From: Strix aluco
Lineage: Eukaryota; Chordata; Aves; Strigiformes; Strigidae
Length of the DNA stretch: 64,000 bases
Direction of reading: 5' to 3'
Assembly: GCF_031877795.1 (NCBI RefSeq)
Contig: NC_133957.1
Location: forward strand, 6,873,009-6,937,008
Shown in pieces: positions 1-14,000 of the stretch (its first letter is position 1; every line of letters begins with the position of its first letter). A model generated the notes under the pieces. It made no database searches. It had not been told where the DNA came from and saw only the letters and a program-made list of their open reading frames with translations. The position numbers and the translations under genes are program-made.

Positions 1-629
1 TGGAGCTTTGAGGCTCAGAAAAGCCAAGACAGGGAGCGACTTAGGAAGCTTTTGTGCTAAGAAACAGCAACGGAGGGAGTTTTGGGGCTCCAAAAGACCA
101 ACTTAGGGAGCTTTTGGGCTCAGAAACAGCACCTTAGGGTGGTTTTCAGCTGAGTAAGAGCAATTTCAGGAACCTTGGGGCTCAAAACGAGCAATTGAAT
201 GAGATCTGGGGCTCAGAAACACCCAGCTGGGGAGCTTTTGCACTAAGAGCGAGCAATGTAGGGAGCTCTGGGGCTCCAAAATGTCGATTTAGGGAGCTTT
301 TGTGCTCGGAAACAGTGGTTTAGGGAGGTTCTTGGCTCAAAACGAGCAATTTAGGGAGCTCTTGGCCTGAGCAACACCACCTTCGGCAGCTTTTGGGCCT
401 CCAAAACACCCATTTATGGAGCTTTTGGGCTCAGAAACCCCTGTTTATGGAGGTTTGGGGCTCAAAAAGACCCATGGAGGGAGCTTTTGGGCTCAGAAAC
501 AACGACTTAAGGTGGTTTTCAGCTGAGAAACAGCAATGTAGGGAGCTCTGGGGCCCAAAAGCAGCAATTTAGGGAGGTCTTGGGCCTGAGAAACACCCAC
601 TTGGGCAGCTTTTGGGCCTCCAAAACAGC

Positions 630-3600
630 CTTTTTGGGAGCTTTGGGGCTCAGAAACACCTATTTAGGGATCTTTTGGGCTCAAAACCAGCAATTTAGGG
701 AGATTTGGGTCTCAGAAACCCCCACCCGGGGAGCTTTTGTGCTAAGAAACAGCAATTTAGGGAGCTCTGGGGCTCCAAAATGTCAATATAGGGAGCTTTT
801 GGGCTCAGAAACAGTGACTTAGGGAGGTTTTTGGCTCCAAAGCAGCAATTTAGGGAGCTCTTAGCCTGAGAAACACCCACTTAGGCAGCTTTTGGGCCTC
901 CAAAACAGCCCTTTTAGGGAGATTTTGGGCTCAAAAGCAGCAACTGAATGAGATTTGGGGCTCAAAAACACTCACCTGGGGAGCTTTTGGGCTCAGAAAC
1001 AGCAATTTAGGGAGCTGTGGGCTCCAAATTGTTGATTTAGGGAGATTTTGGGCTCAGAAACAGTAACTTGGGGAGGTTTTTCACTCAAAAGCGGCAATTT
1101 AGGGAGCTCTTAGCCCAGGAAACACCCACTTCGGCAGCTTTTGGGCCTCCAAAACACCCTTTTAGGGAGATTTTGGGCTCAGAAAGACTCATTGAGGGAG
1201 CTTTTGTGCTCAGAAACAACGACTTAAGGTGGTTTTCAGCTGAGAAACAGCAGTGTAGGGAGCTCTGGGGCCCAAAAGCAGCAATTTAGGGAGGTCTTGG
1301 GCCTGAGAAACACCCACTTGGGCAGCTTTTGGGCCTCCAAAACAGCCTTTTAGGGAGCTTTTGAGCTCAGGAAAAACTCTGCAGGGAGCTTTGTGGCTAA
1401 GAAACATCCATTTTGGAGCTTTGAGGCTCAGAAAAGCCAAGACAGGGAGCGACTTAGGAAGCTTTTGTGCTAAGAAACAGCAACGGAGGGAGTTTTGGGG
1501 CTCCAAAAGACCAACTTAGGGAGCTTTTGGGCTCAGAAACAGCACCTTAGGGTGGTTTTCAGCTGAGTAAGAGCAATTTCAGGAACCTTGGGGCTCAAAA
1601 CGAGCAATTGAATGAGATCTGGGGCTCAGAAACACCCAGCTGGGGAGCTTTTGCACTAAGAGCGAGCAATGTAGGGAGCTCTGGGGCTCCAAAATGTCGA
1701 TTTAGGGAGCTTTTGTGCTCGGAAACAGTGGTTTAGGGAGGTTCTTGGCTCAAAACGAGCAATTTAGGGAGCTCTTGGCCTGAGCAACACCACCTTCGGC
1801 AGCTTTTGGGCCTCCAAAACACCCATTTATGGAGCTTTTGGGCTCAGAAACCCCTGTTTATGGAGGTTTGGGGCTCAAAAAGACCCATGGAGGGAGCTTT
1901 TGGGTTCAAACGCAGCAATTTAATGATATCTGGGGGTCAGAAACCCCCACCTAGGGAGCTTTTGGGCTCAGAAACAGCAATGTAGGGAGCTCTGGGGCTC
2001 AGAAACAGGCACTTAATCAGCTTTTGGGCCTCCAAAACATCTGTTGAGGCAGCATTTGAGCTCAGCAAAAACAATGCAGGGAGCTCTGGAGCTCAGCAGG
2101 AGCAATTTAGGTAGGTTTTGGGCCAAGAAATACCCATTTATGGGGCTTCTGGGCCTCAGAACCCCCCAGCTAGGGAGCCTTTGGGCTCAGGAACACCAAT
2201 TTGGGGGCTTTGGGGCTCAGAAACACCCACCTAGGGAGCTTTTGGGGTAAGAACCAGCAATTTAGGGAGCTTTGGGGCTCCAAAGACCGACTTAGGGAGC
2301 TTTTGGGCTCAGAAACAGTGACTTAGGGAGGTTTTTGGCTCCAAAGCAGCAATTTAGGGAGCTCTTAGCCTGAGAAACACCCACTTAGGCAGCTTTTGTG
2401 CCTCCAAAACAGCCTTTTTGGGAGCTTTGGGGCTCAGAAACACCTATTTAGGGATCTTTTGGGCTCAAAACCAGCAATTTAGGGAGATTTGGGTCTCAGA
2501 AACCCCCACCCGGGGAGCTTTTGTGCTAAGAAACAGCAATTTAGGGAGCTCTGGGGCTCCAAAATGTCAATATAGGGAGCTTTTGGGCTCAGAAACAGTG
2601 ACTTAGGGAGGTTTTTGGCTCCAAAGCAGCAATTTAGGGAGCTCTTGGCCCGAGAAACACCCACTTCGGCAGCTTTGGGGCCTCCAAAACACCCTTTTAG
2701 GGAGCTTCTGTGCTCAGAAACACCTGTCTGTGGAGATTTTGGCCTCAGAAAGTCCCATTGAGGGAGATTTTGGGCTCGGAATCAGCAAGTTAGGGTTGTT
2801 TTCAGCTGAGAAACAGCACTTTAGGGAGCTCTGGGGCTCCAAACCAGCAACTTATGGAGCTCTTGGCCCAGGAAACACCCACTTAGGCAGCTTTTGGGCC
2901 TCCAAAACAGCCTTTTTGGGAGATTTTGGGCTCAGAAACAGCAACTTAGGGTGGATTTCCACTAAGAAACAGCAGTTTAGGGAGCTTTGGGGTTCAAAAG
3001 CAGCAATTTAAATAGATTTGAGGCTCAGAAACACCCACCTAGGGAACTTTTGGGCTAAGAAACAGCAATGTAGGGAGCTTTGGGACTCCAAACCAGCGAC
3101 TCAGGGAGCGCTTGGCCTGAGAAACACCCACTTGGGCAGCTTTTGGGCCTCCAAAACACCCTTTTAGGGAGCTTTTGGGCTCAGAAAGACCCATTGAGGG
3201 AGCTTTTGGGCTCAGAAACAACGACTTAAGGTGGTTTTCAGCTGAGAAACAGCAGTGTAGGGAGCTCTGGGGCCCAAAAGCAGCAATTTAGGGAGGTCTT
3301 GGGCCTGAGAAACACCCACTTGGGCAGCTTTTGGGCCTCCAAAACAGCCTTTTAGGGAGCTTTTGAGCTCAGGAAAAACTCTGCAGGGAGCTTTGTGGCT
3401 AAGGAACATCCATTTTGGAGCTTTGAGGCTCAGAAAAGCCAAGACAGGGAGCGACTTAGGAAGCTTTTGTGCTAAGAAACAGCAACGGAGGGAGTTTTGG
3501 GGCTCCAGAAGACCAACTTAGGGAGCTTTTGGGCTCAGAAACAGCACCTTAGGGTGGTTTTCAGCTGAGTAAGAGCAATTTCAGGAACCTTGGGGCTCAA

Positions 3601-4415
3601 AATGAGCAATTGAATGAGATCTGGGGCTCAGAAACACCCAGCTGGGGAGCTTTTGCACTAAGAGCGAGCAATGTAGGGAGCTCTGGGGCTCCAAAATGTC
3701 GATTTAGGGAGCTTTTGTGCTCGGAAGCAGTGGTTTAGGGAGGTTCTTGGCTCAAAACGAGCAATTTAGGGAGCTCTTGGCCTGAGCAACACCACCTTCG
3801 GCAGCTTTTGGGCCTCCAAAACACCCATTTATGGAGCTTTTGGGCTCAGAAACCCCTGTTTATGGAGGTTTTGGGCTCAAAAAGACCCATGGAGGGAGCT
3901 TTTGGGTTCAAACGCAGCAATTTAATGATATCTGGGGGTCAGAAACCCCCACCTAGGGAGCTTTTGGGCTCAGAAACAGCAATGTAGGGAGCTCTGGGGC
4001 TCAGAAACAGGCACTTAATCAGCTTTTGGGCCTCCAAAACATCTGTTGAGGCAGCATTTGAGCTCAGCAAAAACAATGCAGGGAGCTCTGGAGCTCAGCA
4101 GGAGCAATTTAGGTAGGTTTTGGGCCAAGAAATACCCATTTATGGGGCTTCTGGGCCTCAGAACCCCCCAGCTAGGGAGCCTTTGGGCTCAGGAACACCA
4201 ATTTGGGGGCTTTGGGGCTCAGAAACACCCACCTAGGGAGCTTTTGGGGTAAGAACCAGCAATTTAGGGAGCTTTGGGGCTCCAAAGACCGACTTAGGGA
4301 GCTTTTGGGCTCAGAAACAGTGACTTAGGGAGGTTTTTGGCTCCAAAGCAGCAATTTAGGGAGCTCTTAGCCTGAGAAACACCCACTTAGGCAGCTTTTG
4401 GGCCTCCAAAACAGC
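630..4415. repeat. Dimeric super-unit, copy 1 (~3786 bp)
   Basis: Blocks at 1068 and 2730 recur at 4854 and 6516, both 3786 bp away, and the landmark at 2044 recurs at 5830 by the same offset. The dimer is made of two different HOR variants of about 2.0 and 1.8 kb. The match breaks to the left of about 630. Boundaries are estimates to within one monomer. Confidence 0.7.
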
Positions 4416-7400
4416 CTTTTAGGGAGCTTTGGGGCTCAGAAACACCTATTTAGGGATCTTTTGGGCTCAAAACCAGCAATTTAGGGAGATTTGGGTCTCA
4501 GAAACCCCCACCCGGGGAGCTTTTGTGCTAAGAAACAGCAATTTAGGGAGCTCTGGGGCTCCAAAATGTCAATATAGGGAGCTTTTGGGCTCAGAAACAG
4601 TGACTTAGGGAGGTTTTTGGCTCCAAAGCAGCAATTTAGGGAGCTCTTAGCCTGAGAAACACCCACTTAGGCAGCTTTTGGGCCTCCAAAACAGCCCTTT
4701 TAGGGAGATTTTGGGCTCAAAAGCAGCAACTGAATGAGATTTGGGGCTCAAAAACACTCACCTGGGGAGCTTTTGGGCTCAGAAACAGCAATTTAGGGAG
4801 CTGTGGGCTCCAAATTGTTGATTTAGGGAGATTTTGGGCTCAGAAACAGTAACTTGGGGAGGTTTTTCACTCAAAAGCGGCAATTTAGGGAGCTCTTAGC
4901 CCAGGAAACACCCACTTCGGCAGCTTTTGGGCCTCCAAAACACCCTTTTAGGGAGATTTTGGGCTCAGAAAGACCCATTGAGGGAGCTTTTGGGCTCAGA
5001 AACAACGACTTAAGGTGGTTTTCAGCTGAGAAACAGCAGTGTAGGGAGCTCTGGGGCCCAAAAGCAGCAATTTAGGGAGGTCTTGGGCCTGAGAAACACC
5101 CACTTGGGCAGCTTTTGGGCCTCCAAAACAGCCTTTTAGGGAGCTTTTGAGCTCAGGAAAAACTCTGCAGGGAGCTTTGTGGCTAAGGAACATCCATTTT
5201 GGAGCTTTGAGGCTCAGAAAAGCCAAGACAGGGAGCGACTTAGGAAGCTTTTGTGCTAAGAAACAGCAACGGAGGGAGTTTTGGGGCTCCAAAAGACCAA
5301 CTTAGGGAGCTTTTGGGCTCAGAAACAGCACCTTAGGGTGGTTTTCAGCTGAGTAAGAGCAATTTCAGGAACCTTGGGGCTCAAAACGAGCAATTGAATG
5401 AGATCTGGGGCTCAGAAACACCCAGCTGGGGAGCTTTTGCACTAAGAGCGAGCAATGTAGGGAGCTCTGGGGCTCCAAAATGTCGATTTAGGGAGCTTTT
5501 GTGCTCGGAAACAGTGGTTTAGGGAGGTTCTTGGCTCAAAACGAGCAATTTAGGGAGCTCTTGGCCTGAGCAACACCACCTTCGGCAGCTTTTGGGCCTC
5601 CAAAACACCCATTTATGGAGCTTTTGGGCTCAGAAACCCCTGTTTATGGAGGTTTGGGGCTCAAAAAGACCCATGGAGGGAGCTTTTGGGTTCAAACGCA
5701 GCAATTTAATGATATCTGGGGGTCAGAAACCCCCACCTAGGGAGCTTTTGGGCTCAGAAACAGCAATGTAGGGAGCTCTGGGGCTCAGAAACAGGCACTT
5801 AATCAGCTTTTGGGCCTCCAAAACATCTGTTGAGGCAGCATTTGAGCTCAGCAAAAACAATGCAGGGAGCTCTGGAGCTCAGCAGGAGCAATTTAGGTAG
5901 GTTTTGGGCCAAGAAATACCCATTTATGGGGCTTCTGGGCCTCAGAACCCCCCAGCTAGGGAGCCTTTGGGCTCAGGAACACCAATTTGGGGGCTTTGGG
6001 GCTCAGAAACACCCACCTAGGGAGCTTTTGGGGTAAGAACCAGCAATTTAGGGAGCTTTGGGGCTCCAAAGACCGACTTAGGGAGCTTTTGGGCTCAGAA
6101 ACAGTGACTTAGGGAGGTTTTTGGCTCCAAAGCAGCAATTTAGGGAGCTCTTAGCCTGAGAAACACCCACTTAGGCAGCTTTTGGGCCTCCAAAACAGCC
6201 TTTTTGGGAGCTTTGGGGCTCAGAAACACCTATTTAGGGATCTTTTGGGCTCAAAACCAGCAATTTAGGGAGATTTGGGTCTCAGAAACCCCCACCCGGG
6301 GAGCTTTTGTGCTAAGAAACAGCAATTTAGGGAGCTCTGGGGCTCCAAAATGTCAATATAGGGAGCTTTTGGGCTCAGAAACAGTGACTTAGGGAGGTTT
6401 TTGGCTCCAAAGCAGCAATTTAGGGAGCTCTTGGCCCGAGAAACACCCACTTCGGCAGCTTTGGGGCCTCCAAAACACCCTTTTAGGGAGCTTCTGTGCT
6501 CAGAAACACCTGTCTGTGGAGATTTTGGCCTCAGAAAGTCCCATTGAGGGAGATTTTGGGCTCGGAATCAGCAAGTTAGGGTTGTTTTCAGCTGAGAAAC
6601 AGCACTTTAGGGAGCTCTGGGGCTCCAAACCAGCAACTTATGGAGCTCTTGGCCCAGGAAACACCCACTTAGGCAGCTTTTGGGCCTCCAAAACAGCCTT
6701 TTTGGGAGATTTTGGGCTCAGAAACAGCAACTTAGGGTGGATTTCCACTAAGAAACAGCAGTTTAGGGAGCTTTGGGGTTCAAAAGCAGCAATTTAAATA
6801 GATTTGAGGCTCAGAAACACCCACCTAGGGAACTTTTGGGCTAAGAAACAGCAATGTAGGGAGCTTTGGGACTCCAAACCAGCGACTCAGGGAGCGCTTG
6901 GCCTGAGAAACACCCACTTGGGCAGCTTTTGGGCCTCCAAAACAGCCTTTTTGGGAGCTTTTGAGCTCAGGAAAAACTCTGCAGGGAGCTTTGTGGCTAA
7001 GGAACATCCATTTTGGAGCTTTGAGGCTCAGAAAAGCCAAGACAGGGAGCGACTTAGGAAGCTTTTGTGCTAAGAAACAGCAACGGAGGGAGTTTTGGGG
7101 CTCCAGAAGACCAACTTAGGGAGCTTTTGGGCTCAGAAACAGCACCTTAGGGTGGTTTTCAGCTGAGTAAGAGCAATTTCAGGAACCTTGGGGCTCAAAA
7201 TGAGCAATTGAATGAGATCTGGGGCTCAGAAACACCCAGCTGGGGAGCTTTTGCACTAAGAGCGAGCAATGTAGGGAGCTCTGGGGCTCCAAAATGTCGA
7301 TTTAGGGAGCTTTTGTGCTCGGAAACAGTGGTTTAGGGAGGTTCTTGGCTCAAAACGAGCAATTTAGGGAGCTCTTGGCCTGAGCAACACCACCTTCGGC

Positions 7401-8013
7401 AGCTTTTGGGCCTCCAAAACACCCATTTATGGAGCTTTTGGGCTCAGAAACCCCTGTTTATGGAGGTTTTGGGCTCAAAAAGACCCATGGAGGGAGCTTT
7501 TGGGTTCAAACGCAGCAATTTAATGATATCTGGGGGTCAGAAACCCCCACCTAGGGAGCTTTTGGGCTCAGAAACAGCAATGTAGGGAGCTCTGGGGCTC
7601 AGAAACAGGCACTTAATCAGCTTTTGGGCCTCCAAAACATCTGTTGAGGCAGCATTTGAGCTCAGCAAAAACAATGCAGGGAGCTCTGGAGCTCAGCAGG
7701 AGCAATTTAGGTAGGTTTTGGGCCAAGAAATACCCATTTATGGGGCTTCTGGGCCTCAGAACCCCCCAGCTAGGGAGCCTTTGGGCTCAGGAACACCAAT
7801 TTGGGGGCTTTGGGGCTCAGAAACACCCACCTAGGGAGCTTTTGGGGTAAGAACCAGCAATTTAGGGAGCTTTGGGGCTCCAAAGACCGACTTAGGGAGC
7901 TTTTGGGCTCAGAAACAGTGACTTAGGGAGGTTTTTGGCTCCAAAGCAGCAATTTAGGGAGCTCTTAGCCTGAGAAACACCCACTTAGGCAGCTTTTGTG
8001 CCTCCAAAACAGC
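4416..8013. repeat. Dimeric super-unit, copy 2 (~3598 bp, with a 188-bp loss)
   Basis: This copy matches copy 1 at offset 3786 until about 6945. There the sequence jumps from the CCAAAACAGCC monomer straight to the GAGCTTTTGAGCTCAGG monomer, and the offset falls to 3598. The missing 188 bp is about six monomers. A third copy starts near 8014, but the alternation then breaks, because the 1068-type block at 8452 is followed by another of the same type at 10236. Confidence 0.65.
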
Positions 8014-11000
8014 CTTTTAGGGAGCTTTGGGGCTCAGAAACACCTCTTTAGGGATCTTTTGGGCTCAAAACCAGCAATTTAGGGAGATTTGGGTCTCAGA
8101 AACCCCCACCCGGGGAGCTTTTGTGCTAAGAAACAGCAATTTAGGGAGCTCTGGGGCTCCAAAATGTCAATATAGGGAGCTTTTGGGCTCAGAAACAGTG
8201 ACTTAGGGAGGTTTTTGGCTCCAAAGCAGCAATTTAGGGAGCTCTTAGCCTGAGAAACACCCACTTAGGCAGCTTTTGGGCCTCCAAAACAGCCCTTTTA
8301 GGGAGATTTTGGGCTCAAAAGCAGCAACTGAATGAGATTTGGGGCTCAAAAACACTCACCTGGGGAGCTTTTGGGCTCAGAAACAGCAATTTAGGGAGCT
8401 GTGGGCTCCAAATTGTTGATTTAGGGAGATTTTGGGCTCAGAAACAGTAACTTGGGGAGGTTTTTCACTCAAAAGCGGCAATTTAGGGAGCTCTTAGCCC
8501 AGGAAACACCCACTTCGGCAGCTTTTGGGCCTCCAAAACACCCTTTTAGGGAGATTTTGGGCTCAGAAAGACCCATTGAGGGAGCTTTTGGGCTCAGAAA
8601 CAACGACTTAAGGTGGTTTTCAGCTGAGAAACAGCAGTGTAGGGAGCTCTGGGGCCCAAAAGCAGCAATTTAGGGAGGTCTTGGGCCTGAGAAACACCCA
8701 CTTGGGCAGCTTTTGGGCCTCCAAAACAGCCTTTTAGGGAGCTTTTGAGCTCAGGAAAAACTCTGCAGGGAGCTTTGTGGCTAAGGAACATCCATTTTGG
8801 AGCTTTGAGGCTCAGAAAAGCCAAGACAGGGAGCGACTTAGGAAGCTTTTGTGCTAAGAAACAGCAACGGAGGGAGTTTTGGGGCTCCAAAAGACCAACT
8901 TAGGGAGCTTTTGGGCTCAGAAACAGCACCTTAGGGTGGTTTTCAGCTGAGTAAGAGCAATTTCAGGAACCTTGGGGCTCAAAACGAGCAATTGAATGAG
9001 ATCTGGGGCTCAGAAACACCCAGCTGGGGAGCTTTTGCACTAAGAGCGAGCAATGTAGGGAGCTCTGGGGCTCCAAAATGTCGATTTAGGGAGCTTTTGT
9101 GCTCGGAAACAGTGGTTTAGGGAGGTTCTTGGCTCAAAACGAGCAATTTAGGGAGCTCTTGGCCTGAGCAACACCACCTTCGGCAGCTTTTGGGCCTCCA
9201 AAACACCCATTTATGGAGCTTTTGGGCTCAGAAACCCCTGTTTATGGAGGTTTGGGGCTCAAAAAGACCCATGGAGGGAGCTTTTGGGTTCAAACGCAGC
9301 AATTTAATGATATCTGGGGGTCAGAAACCCCCACCTAGGGAGCTTTTGGGCTCAGAAACAGCAATGTAGGGAGCTCTGGGGCTCAGAAACAGGCACTTAA
9401 TCAGCTTTTGGGCCTCCAAAACATCTGTTGAGGCAGCATTTGAGCTCAGCAAAAACAATGCAGGGAGCTCTGGAGCTCAGCAGGAGCAATTTAGGTAGGT
9501 TTTGGGCCAAGAAATACCCATTTATGGGGCTTCTGGGCCTCAGAACCCCCCAGCTAGGGAGCCTTTGGGCTCAGGAACACCAATTTGGGGGCTTTGGGGC
9601 TCAGAAACACCCACCTAGGGAGCTTTTGGGGTAAGAACCAGCAATTTAGGGAGCTTTGGGGCTCAAAAGACCGACTTAGGGAGATTTTGGGCTCAGAAAC
9701 AGTGACTTAGGGAGGTTTTTGGCTCCAAAGCAGCAATTTAGGGAGCTCTTAGCCTGAGAAACACCCACTTAGGCAGCTTTTGGGCCTCCAAAACAGCCTT
9801 TTTGGGAGCTTTGGGGCTCAGAAACACCTCTTTAGGGATCTTTTGGGCTCAAAACCAGCAATTTAAAGAGATTTGGGGCTCAGAAACCCCCACCCGGGGA
9901 GCTTTTGTGCTAAGAAACAGCAATTTAGGGAGCTCTGGGGCTCCAAAATGTCAATATAGGGAGCTTTTGGGCTCAGAAACAGTGACTTAGGGAGGTTTTT
10001 GGCTCCAAAGCAGCAATTTAGGGAGCTCTTAGCCTGAGAAACACCCACTTAGGCAGCTTTTGGGCCTCCAAAACAGCCCTTTTAGGGAGATTTTGGGCTC
10101 AAAAGCAGCAACTGAATGAGATTTGGGGCTCAAAAACACTCACCTGGGGATCTTTTGGGCTCAGAAACAGCAATTTAGGGAGCTGTGGGCTCCAAATTGT
10201 TGATTTAGGGAGATTTTGGGCTCAGAAACAGTAACTTGGGGAGGTTTTTCACTCAAAAGCGGCAATTTAGGGAGCTCTTAGCCCAGGAAACACCCACTTC
10301 GGCAGCTTTTGGGCCTCCAAAACACCCTTTTAGGGAGATTTTGGGCTCAGAAAGACTCATTGAGGGAGCTTTTGGGCTCAGAAACAACGACTTAAGGTGG
10401 TTTTCAGCTGAGAAACAGCAATGTAGGGAGCTCTGGGGCCCAAGAGCAGCAATTTAGGGAGGTCCTGGGCCTGAGAAACACCCACTTGGGCAGCTTTTGG
10501 GCCTCCAAAACAGCCTTTTAGGGAGCTTTTGAGCTCAGGAAAAACTGCAGGGAGCTTTGTGGCTAAGAAACATCCATTTTGGAGCTTTGAGGCTCAGAAA
10601 AGCCAAGGCAGGGAGCGACTTAGGAAGCTTGTGTGCTAAGAAACAGCAACGGAGGGAGTTTTGGGGCTCCAAAAGACCAACTTAGGGAGCTTTTGGGGTA
10701 AGAACCAGCAATTTAGGGAGCTTTGGGGCTCCAAAGACCGACTTAGGTAGATTTTGGGCTCAGAAACAGTGACTTAGGGAGGTTTTTGGCTCCAAAGCAG
10801 CAATTTAGGGAGCTCTTAGCCTGAGAAACACCCACTTAGGCAGCTTTTGGGCCTCCTAACCACCCTTTTTGGGAGCTTTGGGGCTCAGAAACCCCTGTTT
10901 ATGGAGGTTTTGGGCTCAAAAAGACCCATGGAGGGAGCTTTTGGGTTCAAAACCAGCAATTTAGGGAGATTTGGGTCTCAGAAACCCCCACCCGGGGAGC

Positions 11001-14000
11001 TTTTGTGCTAAGAAACAGCAATTTAGGGAGCTCTGGGGCTCCAAAATGTCAATATAGGGAGCTTTTGGGCTCAGAAACAGTGACTTAGGGAGGTTTTTGG
11101 CTCCAAAGCAGCAATTTAGGGAGCTCTTGGCCCGAGAAACACCCACTTAGGCAGCTTTTGAGTCTCCAAAACACCCTTTTAGGGAGATTATCGCTCAGAA
11201 ACAGCAACTTAGGGTGGATTTCCGCTCAGAAACAGCAGTTTAGGGACCTTTGGGGTTCAAAAGCAGCAATTTAAATAGATTTGAGGCTCAGAAACACCCA
11301 CCTAGGGAACTTTTGGGCTAAGAAACAGCAATGTAGGGGGCTTTGGGACTCCAAACCAGCGACTCAGGGAGCGCTTGGCCTGAGAAACACCCACTTGGGC
11401 AGCTTTTGGGCCTCCAAAACACCCTTTTAGGGAGCTTTTGGGCTCAGAAAGACCCATTGAGGGAGCTTTTGGGCTCAGAAACAACGACTTAAGGTGGTTT
11501 TCAGCTGAGAAACAGCAGTGTAGGGAGCTCTGGGGCCCAAAAGCAGCAATTTAGGGAGGTCTTGGGCCTGAGAAACACCCACTTGGGCAGCTTTTGGGCC
11601 TCCAAAACAGCCTTTTAGGGAGCTTTTGAGCTCAGGAAAAACTCTGCAGGGAGCTTTGTGGCTAAGGAACATCCATTTTGGAGCTTTGAGGCTCAGAAAA
11701 GCCAAGACAGGGAGCGACTTAGGAAGCTTTTGTGCTAAGAAACAGCAACGGAGGGAGTTTTGGGGCTCCAAAAGACCAACTTAGGGAGCTTTTGGGCTCA
11801 GAAACAGCACCTTAGGGTGGTTTTCAGCTGAGTAAGAGCAATTTCAGGAACCTTGGGGCTCAAAACGAGCAATTGAATGAGATCTGGGGCTCAGAAACAC
11901 CCAGCTGGGGAGCTTTTGCACTAAGAGCGAGCAATGTAGGGAGCTCTGGGGCTCCAAAATGTCGATTTAGGGAGCTTTTGTGCTCGGAAACAGTGGTTTA
12001 GGGAGGTTCTTGGCTCAAAACGAGCAATTTAGGGAGCTCTTGGCCTGAGCAACACCACCTTCGGCAGCTTTTGGGCCTCCAAAACACCCATTTATGGAGC
12101 TTTTGGGCTCAGAAACCCCTGTTTATGGAGGTTTGGGGCTCAAAAAGACCCATGGAGGGAGCTTTTGGGTTCAAACACAGCAATTTAATGATATCTGGGG
12201 GTCAGAAACCCCCACCTAGGGAGCTTTTGGGCTCAGAAACAGCAATGTAGGGAGCTCTGGGGCTCAGAAACAGGCACTTAATCAGCTTTTGGGCCTCCAA
12301 AACATCTGTTGAGGCAGCATTTGAGCTCAGCAAAAACAATGCAGGGAGCTCTGGAGCTCAGCAGGAGCAATTTAGGTAGGTTTTGGGCCAAGAAATACCC
12401 ATTTATGGGGCTTCTGGGCCTCAGAACCCCCCAGCTAGGGAGCCTTTGGGCTCAGGAACACCAATTTGGGGGCTTTGGGGCTCAGAAACACCCACCTAGG
12501 GAGCTTTTGGGGTAAGAACCAGCAATTTAGGGAGCTTTGGGGCTCCAAAGACCGACTTAGGGAGCTTTTGGGCTCAGAAACAGTGACTTAGGGAGGTTTT
12601 TGGCTCCAAAGCAGCAATTTAGGGAGCTCTTAGCCTGAGAAACACCCACTTAGGCAGCTTTTGGGCCTCCAAAACAGCCCTTTTAGGGAGATTTTGGGCT
12701 CAAAAGCAGCAACTGAATGAGATTTGGGGCTCAAAAACACTCACCTGGGGAGCTTTTGGGCTCAGAAACAGCAATTTAGGGAGCTGTGGGCTCCAAATTG
12801 TTGATTTAGGGAGATTTTGGGCTCAGAAACAGTAACTTAGGGAGGTTTTTCACTCAAAGCAGCAATGTAGGGAGCTCTTAGCCCAGGAAACACCCACTTA
12901 GGCAGCTTTTGGGCCTCCAAAACACCCTTTTAGGGAGCTTTTGGGCTCAGAAAGACCCATTGAGGGAGCTTTTGGGCTCAGAAACAACGACTTAAGGTGG
13001 TTTTCAGCTGAGAAACAGCAGTGTAGGGAGCTCTGGGGCCCAAAAGCAGCAATTTAGGGAGGTCTTGGGCCTGAGAAACACCCACTTGGGCAGCTTTTGG
13101 GCCTCCAAAACAGCCTTTTTGGGAGCTTTGGGGCTCAGAAACACCTATTTAGGGATCTTTTGGGCTCAAAACCAGCAATTTAGGGAGATTTGGGTCTCAG
13201 AAACCCCCACCCGGGGAGCTTTTGTGCTAAGAAACAGCAATTTAGGGAGCTCTGGGGCTCCAAAATGTCAATATAGGGAGCTTTTGGGCTCAGAAACAGT
13301 GACTTAGGGAGGTTTTTGGCTCCAAAGCAGCAATTTAGGGAGCTCTTAGCCTGAGAAACACCCACTTAGGCAGCTTTTGGGCCTCCAAAACAGCCCTTTT
13401 AGGGAGATTTTGGGCTCAAAAGCAGCAACTGAATGAGATTTGGGGCTCAAAAACACTCACCTGGGGAGCTTTTGGGCTCAGAAACAGCAATTTAGGGAGC
13501 TGTGGGCTCCAAATTGTTGATTTAGGGAGATTTTGGGCTCAGAAACAGTAACTTGGGGAGGTTTTTCACTCAAAAGCGGCAATTTAGGGAGCTCTTAGCC
13601 CAGGAAACACCCACTTCGGCAGCTTTTGGGCCTCCAAAACACCCTTTTAGGGAGATTTTGGGCTCAGAAAGACCCATTGAGGGAGCTTTTGGGCTCAGAA
13701 ACAACGACTTAAGGTGGTTTTCAGCTGAGAAACAGCAGTGTAGGGAGCTCTGGGGCCCAAAAGCAGCAATTTAGGGAGGTCTTGGGCCTGAGAAACACCC
13801 ACTTGGGCAGCTTTTGGGCCTCCAAAACAGCCTTTTAGGGAGCTTTTGAGCTCAGGAAAAACTCTGCAGGGAGCTTTGTGGCTAAGGAACATCCATTTTG
13901 GAGCTTTGAGGCTCAGAAAAGCCAAGACAGGGAGCGACTTAGGAAGCTTTTGTGCTAAGAAACAGCAACGGAGGGAGTTTTGGGGCTCCAAAAGACCAAC

